DNA of 20,478 bases from Oxalobacter formigenes (lineage in GTDB: Bacteria > Pseudomonadota > Gammaproteobacteria > Burkholderiales > Burkholderiaceae_D), in assembly GCA_019424645.1 (NCBI GenBank), contig JAHYZB010000056.1, forward strand, positions 1 to 20,478, given 5' to 3'. Positions 15,903 to 20,478 of this stretch are shown here, in pieces. Position numbers and translations under genes: made by a program. Position 1 is the stretch's first letter, and each line of letters begins with the position of its first letter. The notes under the pieces were generated by a model, which was not told where the DNA came from, did not search any database, and saw only the letters and a list, made by a program, of their open reading frames with translations.

Positions 15903-16096
15903 AAAGATATTTTCAGATGGCTGGCGAACTTATAGTTAAACGTAATAATTCCTACTAAACAAGTCAGGAATTTTCTTGTAAGTACATGAAGTAGAGCTGT
16001 TTTATTATAAAAAATAATCTAATTCACAGATTTGTTCACAAAGTTATCCACAGAATGTCTCTGTATTGGATAATGGGATGAATAAATGTGGTGATT
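15903..16096. promoter_or_regulatory. xseA upstream region
   Basis: This 194-base gap lies between xseA and the DUF2889 gene, both on the minus strand. It must hold the xseA promoter; TATAAG (15934-15929, minus) is a candidate -10 without a good -35. It is AT-rich around 16000-16020 and next to that contains the three DnaA-box-like 9-mers listed separately. ACAAG and CTTGT (15959-15979) form a short inverted repeat. No ORF is present. Confidence 0.4.
16020..16052 (+). repeat. Three DnaA-box-like 9-mers with 12-base period
   Basis: TAATTCACA (16020-16028), TTGTTCACA (16032-16040) and TTATCCACA (16044-16052) lie in the same orientation at exactly 12-base intervals. The third matches the DnaA-box consensus TTATNCACA perfectly; the first two differ at one position each. 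The stretch to the left is strongly AT-rich. An inverted copy of part of the third box, TGGATAA, lies at 16067-16073. DnaA binding is inference; the sequence match and spacing are directly visible. Confidence 0.6.
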
Positions 16097-16669
16097 TTAT
16101 TTTTTCTCTTCCGGTTTGATGGACCATGTCGGATAAAATTTCTCGACTGCCGGGCCGGCTGCATTCATGGTGTGACAGCCATCCATGTGGAAAGGTCTTT
16201 CTCCTTTTTTCTGGAAAGCGGCCTTGACGCGTGCTTCTTCCTCACCAAAAACGAAAACCTGCATCGCAACGGATGGAACGGCTTCTGCCAGTTCGTTCAT
16301 ATGGGTACAGCCATTAATGCCGGCAAACCTGTCTTTCAGTTCATGACGGAAATGATGCAGGATATTCAAGCCGATCAATTGCTTGTATCTGGAATGGATG
16401 GTTTCGCAAAAACCTTCGAAAGGCACTTCATCGAAAACAATGATCGCATCCACGATCGTGGCCTGTGCATTGATGGTCAGGCGCAGCCAGAAGTCATGCA
16501 ATGCCCGTTTTGCAGGGATGACGATCGATGTCAGAAACAGATCATGCGTTTTGATATCGGTGAAACGTGCGTCAATGTCCCAGAGTTCATCGTCTCTGTG
16601 AAAAAACTGAACCTGAATGTTTCTCGTGTGTTTTAAAACACGCGGGTTGGTCGGGGATGGAAGTGGCAT
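16097..16669 (-). CDS. DUF2889 domain-containing protein
   Basis: A 190-residue protein matching the DUF2889 family by N-terminus MPLPSPTNPRVLKHTRNIQ, FFHRDDELWDIDARFTDIKTH (about 22-42), the central CTHMNELAEAVPSVAMQVF, and C-terminal FHMDGCHTMNAAGPAVEKFYP. The function of the family is not known to me. Conserved His and Cys residues in the CTHMNEL and MDGCH motifs could bind metal or be catalytic (inference). There is no signal peptide or membrane segment, so it is probably cytosolic. It is divergent from recA across a 251-base gap. A near-perfect palindrome lies within its first codons. Confidence 0.85.
   Translation of the reverse strand: MPLPSPTNPRVLKHTRNIQVQFFHRDDELWDIDARFTDIKTHDLFLTSIVIPAKRALHDFWLRLTINAQATIVDAIIVFDEVPFEGFCETIHSRYKQLIGLNILHHFRHELKDRFAGINGCTHMNELAEAVPSVAMQVFVFGEEEARVKAAFQKKGERPFHMDGCHTMNAAGPAVEKFYPTWSIKPEEKK
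16625..16644. repeat. 20-bp near-perfect palindrome inside the DUF2889 5' end
   Basis: The core GTGTTTTAAAACAC (16628-16641) is a perfect 14-bp palindrome. Outside it, one mismatched pair (16627/16642) is followed by two further matching pairs, giving 20 bases in total. It covers about codons 9-15 of the minus-strand gene, close to its start and to the recA regulatory region. It could be a binding site for a dimeric protein or a chance result of the encoded residues. Confidence 0.5.
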
Positions 16670-16920
16670 AGGTACCTGTTCTTGGTGTACAGTTTACCGA
16701 TAAGGCAAAACAGCTGCCAACACTCATGCAGATCAACAACCGTTTGCCCCATGGTGTTAGCGTTATTATAGCGAACTTGCCCTTTGATTAAAAGAATCGG
16801 GCCGGATAATAATTTTGACGATATCGACAAAATATTAAATTATTTTTTCAAAAATACTGTTAATATATACAGCAACATGATTTTGAATTTTTTCTGAGCT
16901 ATTTAAATTGAAAGAATCTT
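16670..16920. promoter_or_regulatory. recA / DUF2889 divergent intergenic region
   Basis: At 251 bases this is the largest gap in the window. The half next to recA is AT-rich. TTGACG (16815-16820) is a plausible sigma-70 -35 box, with weaker AT-rich -10 candidates at 16836-16843. The SOS box listed separately lies just downstream of these. The half near the DUF2889 gene has no clear promoter. I see no gene here; a 65-codon minus-strand frame overlapping 16633-16830 has no recognisable motif. Confidence 0.5.
16857..16872 (+). promoter_or_regulatory. LexA (SOS) box upstream of recA
   Basis: CTGT, eight A/T bases, then ACAG: a perfect match to the gamma/betaproteobacterial LexA operator CTGT-N8-ACAG. 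It is centred about 56 bases before the recA start, where LexA would block transcription until RecA-stimulated self-cleavage. This implies SOS control of recA and probably of recX. Confidence 0.92.
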
Positions 16921-18000
16921 ATGGACGATAATAAAAACGCATCCAATCAGGAGAAAAACAAGGCACTCGCAGCTGCGTTGGCTCAAATTGAAAAGCAATT
17001 CGGCAAAGGTTCCGTTATGCGCATGGCGCCCGGCGTTGTTGTGGAAGAAATTCCTTCTGTTTCGACAGGTTCTCTGGGACTGGATATCGCACTGGGCGTT
17101 GGCGGTTTGCCAAGAGGCAGGGTTATCGAAATTTATGGTCCTGAATCGTCCGGGAAAACAACCCTGACCTTGCAGGTCATCGCAGAAATGCAGAAACTGG
17201 GTGGAACGTGTGCTTTCATCGATGCAGAACATGCGCTCGACGTAGGCTATGCACAGAAACTGGGAGTTCATTTACAGGATTTGCTGATTTCACAGCCGGA
17301 TACAGGAGAACAGGCGCTTGAAATTACGGATGCGCTGGTTCGTTCCGGAAGTGTCGATCTTATCGTTATCGACTCGGTTGCCGCGTTGACGCCGAAAGCC
17401 GAAATCGAAGGCGATATGGGTGATTCGTTGCCGGGTCTGCAGGCGCGTTTGATGTCACAGGCCCTGCGCAAATTGACCGGCAGTATCAACAAGACCAATA
17501 CATCCGTTATTTTCATTAACCAGATCCGTATGAAAATCGGCGTTATGTTCGGCAATCCGGAAACGACGACGGGTGGTAATGCCTTGAAATTCTATTCGTC
17601 TGTCCGTCTGGATATTCGTCGTACCGGTTCCATCAAGTCCGGTGATGAAGTCATCGGCAGTGAAACCCGCGTCAAGGTTGTCAAGAACAAAACTGCGCCT
17701 CCATTCAAGGAAGCGTATTTCGATATCCTGTATGGTGAAGGTACTTCCCGTGAAGGGGAAATTCTGGATCTGGGTTCTGAAGCCAAGATTGTCGACAAGG
17801 CCGGGGCATGGTACAGCTACAATGGCGAGAAGATCGGGCAGGGTAAGGACAATGCCCGTAACTATCTGCGCGCCAATCCGAAACTGGCCCGTGAAATTGA
17901 AAACAAGGTTCGTGCATCGTATGGCGTTCGGGAATTGCCTCCTTTAAAAGAGATAAAGGAAATAAAGGAGATTGAAGAAAACGCCAAAGAAGCGAAATGA
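16921..18000 (+). CDS. recA: Recombinase RecA
   Basis: A 359-residue strand-exchange ATPase and LexA co-protease, close to the usual length. It has an N-terminal oligomerisation helix (ALAQIEKQFGKGSVMRM), Walker A GPESSGKTT (73-81), Walker B LIVIDSVAAL, loop L1 near MGDSLPGLQARLMSQAL, and L2 near FGNPETTTGGNALKFYSS. The C-terminal domain ends REIENKVRASYGVRELPPL. The tail then runs KEIKEIKEIEENAKEAK (343-359), a tripeptide repeat instead of the usual strongly acidic tail. The region before the ATG has only a weak GAAAGA ribosome-binding site. Expression should be SOS-controlled through the LexA box. recX follows after 50 bases. Confidence 0.98.
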   Translation: MDDNKNASNQEKNKALAAALAQIEKQFGKGSVMRMAPGVVVEEIPSVSTGSLGLDIALGVGGLPRGRVIEIYGPESSGKTTLTLQVIAEMQKLGGTCAFIDAEHALDVGYAQKLGVHLQDLLISQPDTGEQALEITDALVRSGSVDLIVIDSVAALTPKAEIEGDMGDSLPGLQARLMSQALRKLTGSINKTNTSVIFINQIRMKIGVMFGNPETTTGGNALKFYSSVRLDIRRTGSIKSGDEVIGSETRVKVVKNKTAPPFKEAYFDILYGEGTSREGEILDLGSEAKIVDKAGAWYSYNGEKIGQGKDNARNYLRANPKLAREIENKVRASYGVRELPPLKEIKEIKEIEENAKEAK

Positions 18001-18050
18001 CCGGATGTGCCGTTAAAGAGTCGTTTTTGAATAATCGGGAATGAAAATCG

Positions 18051-18497
18051 ATGAAACCGAAAACGACTTTGAAAGCACGGGCATTACGGTATTTGTCCAT
18101 TCGGGAATACAGCCCGAAAGAACTGGCTGGAAAATTGTCGACCTATCTGGAAGAGGGAGATGATCTGGCCGCTTTGATAGAGTGGTTGCAAAAGCAGGGA
18201 TTTCTTTCCGAAGAACGTTTTGCTGAAGCCTTTGTCAGGCGTCGTTCCTCGCGTTATGGCAGTGGACGTGTCCTGCGCGAGCTGGAAATGCATGGTGTGG
18301 GTGAAAAAACGCTGGACGAAGCGAAAAGCGTGATGTCTGAAAATGAGTTTGAACGAGCGCTTGGTATCTGGCTAAAAAAATTTGGCATCAAGCCTGTCGA
18401 TGCCTCCGAAAAAGCGAAACAGATCCGTTTTATGATGCAGAGGGGATTTTCCGGCGATATTGTTCGCCGTATCCTGAATCGGGAAGAACACGACTAG
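18051..18497 (+). CDS. recX: Regulatory protein RecX
   Basis: A 148-residue protein of normal RecX length. RecX binds along RecA filaments and limits RecA activity. It is made of three-helix repeats: LKARALRYLSIREYSPKELAGKL (about 7-29), LIEWLQKQGFLSEERFAEAFVRRR (about 42-65) with the conserved GFLSEERFAE, and the C-terminal FMMQRGFSGDIVRRIL. GGAA lies upstream of the ATG at 18051. It lies directly downstream of recA and should share its LexA-controlled transcript. The stop codon (18495-18497) falls within the loop of the transcription terminator. Confidence 0.95.
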   Translation: MKPKTTLKARALRYLSIREYSPKELAGKLSTYLEEGDDLAALIEWLQKQGFLSEERFAEAFVRRRSSRYGSGRVLRELEMHGVGEKTLDEAKSVMSENEFERALGIWLKKFGIKPVDASEKAKQIRFMMQRGFSGDIVRRILNREEHD

Positions 18498-18517
18498 TGT
18501 TCTTCCCTTTTTATTTT
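18481..18517 (+). terminator. Terminator overlapping the recX 3' end
   Basis: A perfect 11-bp stem, GGGAAGAACAC (18481-18491) and GTGTTCTTCCC (18497-18507), has a 5-base loop and is followed by TTTTTATTTT. The left arm encodes the last recX residues REEH and the recX stop codon lies across the loop. It ends the recA-recX transcript just before the convergent lgt gene. Confidence 0.94.
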
Positions 18518-18520
18518 ATG

Positions 18521-19333
18521 TTACCGGAAAATATTCTTTTTTCTCGCGTGCCTGATAATCAGTATCCATGCCAAAAGGCCAAATACAATCATCGGGAGTG
18601 AAAGCATCTGTCCGGCAGAAATCGTTATGCCGAAGAAGCTTACTTCATAGTCCGGTACCCGGAAGTATTCTGTAAAGAAACGGGCAGAGCCGTACAGGAA
18701 AGCATACATGGCGCTGACTGCGCCGAGAGGTCGTTCTTTTCTGGCATAAATCCACAAAATAATGAACATCAGCAATCCATCGACCAGAGCCTGATAAATC
18801 GGAGATGGATGGCGTGGGAATGTATCGACGTTCGGCCAGATCATGGCCCAGGGCAAGGATGCGTCGGCGATGCGGCCCGGCAGTTCGCCGTTGATGAAGT
18901 TGCCGATACGGCCTGCCGCATAAGCGAGTGGTATCAATGGCGCTATGAAGTCCAGTGTCTGGACCATATTTCTTTTTCTTTTATAGCACCAGACGGCGGC
19001 AGCGATGATGACTCCGATAAATCCGCCGTGATAAGACATGCCTCCGTGCCATACCTCAAAGATCTGGATGGGATGCGACAGGAAATATGACGGATTGTAA
19101 AAAAATACCTCACCCAGCCTGCCGCCGATGATTACGCCCAAAACGCCGTAAAACAACATATCGTCAAGGTCGTTTTTTTTCCAGCCTTCCCGCTCGATGT
19201 GGGGTTGTTTTAATCGAATTCTGCCCAGAATGATAAATTGGATAAATCCAAAGAGATACATGAGGCCGTACCAGTGAACGGGCAGGGGGCCGATTGAAAA
19301 AGCGACCGGATCGGGTAATGGATGTACTAGCAT
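18521..19333 (-). CDS. lgt: Prolipoprotein diacylglyceryl transferase
   Basis: A 270-residue inner-membrane enzyme that moves diacylglycerol from phosphatidylglycerol to the lipobox cysteine of prolipoproteins, such as LptM in this window. About seven membrane segments are visible. Conserved residues present: Tyr22 (HWYGLMY), His102 in GGMSYHGG, and the signature GRIGNFINGELPGR (141-154) with Arg142, Asn145, Glu150 and Gly153; YGSARFFTEYFR gives the distal Arg/Glu pair. The usual Tyr in the RLGYV motif is Glu75 here. The ATG at 19333 gives the family N-terminus MLVHPLPDPVAF but has no clear ribosome-binding site. It is divergent from ilvD. Confidence 0.95.
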   Translation of the reverse strand: MLVHPLPDPVAFSIGPLPVHWYGLMYLFGFIQFIILGRIRLKQPHIEREGWKKNDLDDMLFYGVLGVIIGGRLGEVFFYNPSYFLSHPIQIFEVWHGGMSYHGGFIGVIIAAAVWCYKRKRNMVQTLDFIAPLIPLAYAAGRIGNFINGELPGRIADASLPWAMIWPNVDTFPRHPSPIYQALVDGLLMFIILWIYARKERPLGAVSAMYAFLYGSARFFTEYFRVPDYEVSFFGITISAGQMLSLPMIVFGLLAWILIIRHARKKNIFR

Positions 19334-19541
19334 AATTTTAAGGGCGCATCGGGAAATGACGCCTGTTCTGTTTCTTCAAGGTAGCAATTGTGTCACATGT
19401 TTTTTATATGACACAGCTGTAGAACAAATAAAGTGCGAGTTTAACGCTATTGTCTGTAAGGTGCACGTTTAATAAAGATGTTTCATTTTGCATTTCGTGT
19501 CAAAATATTCCGTTACCGCAAAAATAAACTGGAGATTTTAA
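19334..19541. promoter_or_regulatory. lgt / ilvD divergent intergenic region
   Basis: This 208-base gap must hold promoters for both genes. An inverted repeat, TGTGTCACAT (19389-19398) and ATATGACACA (19406-19415), pairs at 9 of 10 positions around a T-rich 7-base loop. It could be an operator of the TGTCA-TGACA kind or an RNA hairpin in the lgt leader. For ilvD, weak candidates are TTGTCT (19450-19455) and TAATAA (19470-19475). I found no leader peptide rich in Ile, Leu or Val codons and no attenuator-like terminator. Confidence 0.45.
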
Positions 19542-20478
19542 ATGCCTCAATATCGTTCCTGGACTTCCACTCATGGAAGGAATATGGCAGGTGCGCGCGC
19601 GCTCTGGCGTGCAACCGGTGTGCAAGATGGCGATTTCGACAAGCCGATTATCGCTGTCGTCAATTCCTTTACCCAATTCGTTCCCGGTCATGTCCATCTG
19701 AAAGATCTCGGGCAGATGGTTGCACGTGAAATTGAAGCGGCGGGCGGCATTGCAAAAGAATTCAACACGATTGCCGTGGATGACGGTATTGCAATGGGGC
19801 ACGGAGGTATGCTGTATTCCCTGCCATCACGTGAATTGATTGCTGATTCGGTTGAATATATGGTGAATGCCCATTGCGCTGATGCGATGGTGTGCATTTC
19901 CAACTGCGACAAAATCACCCCGGGAATGCTGATGGCGGCCATGCGCCTGAATATTCCGAGCATTTTCGTGTCCGGTGGCCCAATGGAAGCGGGCAAGATT
20001 CTGGGGGCTTTCCACGGCCAGAGCGACAAGAAAGTTATCAAGGTCGATCTGATCGATACCATGATTCAAGCAGGCAATCCGAATATCACTGACGAACAGG
20101 TAGCGGATTACGAAAGATCGGCTTGTCCGACCTGCGGTTCATGTTCCGGTATGTTCACTGCCAATTCAATGAACTGCCTGACGGAAGCGCTGGGTATGTC
20201 ACTTCCCGGAAATGGCACATTGCTGGCAACGCATGCTGATCGCAAGGAACTGTTTCTGAATGCCGGTCGCCAGATTGTCGAAATCACCAAACGTTATTAT
20301 GAACAGGATGACGACTCCGTTTTGCCAAGAAGTATCGTCACCAAGGCCGCGCTCGAAAATGCTATGGCTCTGGACGTTGCCATGGGTGGTTCGACCAATA
20401 CCGTTTTGCATTTGCTGGCAGTCGCCAATGAAGGTGAAGTGCCTTTCGTGATGGCTGATATCGATCAGGTATCGCGCC
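19542..20478 (+). CDS. ilvD: Dihydroxy-acid dehydratase (5' part)
   Basis: The first 312 codons are present; the gene runs off the right edge (full family length is about 615 residues). The enzyme makes 2-keto acids from 2,3-dihydroxy acids in valine, isoleucine and pantothenate synthesis. It is very close to E. coli IlvD: MPQYRSWTSTHGRNMAGARA, NSFTQFVPGHVHL, the metal-binding Asp81 in AVDDGIAMGHGG, Cys122-Asp123-Lys124 in SNCDKITPG, and Cys195 in SACPTCGSCSGMFTAN. Gly at position 49, as in E. coli, leaves two rather than three conserved cluster cysteines, which fits the oxygen-sensitive [4Fe-4S] class. GGAG (19531-19534) lies 7 bases before the ATG. Confidence 0.97.
   Translation, partial: MPQYRSWTSTHGRNMAGARALWRATGVQDGDFDKPIIAVVNSFTQFVPGHVHLKDLGQMVAREIEAAGGIAKEFNTIAVDDGIAMGHGGMLYSLPSRELIADSVEYMVNAHCADAMVCISNCDKITPGMLMAAMRLNIPSIFVSGGPMEAGKILGAFHGQSDKKVIKVDLIDTMIQAGNPNITDEQVADYERSACPTCGSCSGMFTANSMNCLTEALGMSLPGNGTLLATHADRKELFLNAGRQIVEITKRYYEQDDDSVLPRSIVTKAALENAMALDVAMGGSTNTVLHLLAVANEGEVPFVMADIDQVSR

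Noticed and set aside
15903..16096. Possibility that this gap is the chromosomal oriC
   Set aside because: Only three boxes in about 33 bases, with no dnaA, rpmH, gidA or parAB nearby. Reported only as a DnaA-box-like cluster.
16069..16100. Terminator for the DUF2889 gene
   Set aside because: The nearby hairpin (16044-16073) lacks a T-run in the direction of transcription, so it cannot be called an intrinsic terminator.
16676..16692. CTGT-N9-ACAG, resembling a second LexA box
   Set aside because: The spacer is nine rather than eight bases, so the half-sites are out of register. Only the 16857-16872 box fits LexA.
16633..16830. 65-codon minus-strand frame upstream of recA
   Set aside because: It overlaps the start of the DUF2889 gene in another frame and has no motif. 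The region is better explained as regulatory.
1..20478. CRISPR array, tRNA/rRNA genes, insertion sequences, prophage or toxin-antitoxin loci
   Set aside because: No regularly spaced repeats, transposase or integrase motifs, terminal inverted repeats or tRNA-like cloverleaf were seen. Almost all bases belong to recognised core genes.

Overview
The window looks like the chromosome of a betaproteobacterium of order Burkholderiales. The best fit is an anaerobic Oxalobacteraceae member such as Oxalobacter; the family-level placement is inference. Evidence: the order rpsE-rpmD-rplO-secY-infA-rpmJ-rpsM-rpsK-rpsD-rpoA-rplQ, an RpoA sequence of Burkholderiales type, moderate GC, and the later order cutA / engB / lysA-lptM / mrcA / aroK-aroB / dgt, which I know from Burkholderia-type chromosomes. 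Nearly all of the window is coding. The largest intergenic gap is 251 bases and no gap exceeds 300. I see no rRNA, tRNA, insertion sequence, prophage or CRISPR array.

Layout: (1) 1-5645, plus strand: the distal spc and alpha ribosomal operons, with SecY and IF-1 embedded, closed by a strong intrinsic terminator at 5671-5697. (2) 5755-6072: cutA. (3) 6093-11553, minus strand: mrcA (PBP1A), lptM, lysA, engB and a membrane dolichol/polyprenol-kinase-like protein, transcribed leftward as a likely cluster for cell envelope and lysine/diaminopimelate metabolism. (4) 11728-14565, plus strand: a single-ORF shikimate kinase/3-dehydroquinate synthase fusion (aroKB), then dgt. (5) 14568-16669, minus strand: xseA and a DUF2889 gene, separated by a gap that holds three DnaA-box-like repeats. 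(6) 16921-18497, plus strand: recA-recX under a perfect LexA box, ending in a terminator built into the recX 3' end. (7) 18521-19333 minus: lgt. (8) 19542 to the edge, plus: ilvD, truncated by the window.

This is mostly conserved core genome and I found no new defence or mobile system. The items most worth a second look are: the aroK-aroB fusion, whose linker still carries an internal ATG where a separate AroB would start; collinearity with the usual Burkholderiales order in which the blocks I would expect for haem/cytochrome c biogenesis, DsbD, frataxin and type IV pilus assembly are missing; the polyprenol-kinase-like gene sitting where dsbD-hemB would be expected; three DnaA-like 9-mers at exact 12-base spacing upstream of xseA; a double hairpin in front of rpsD; and a KEI-repeat tail on RecA.
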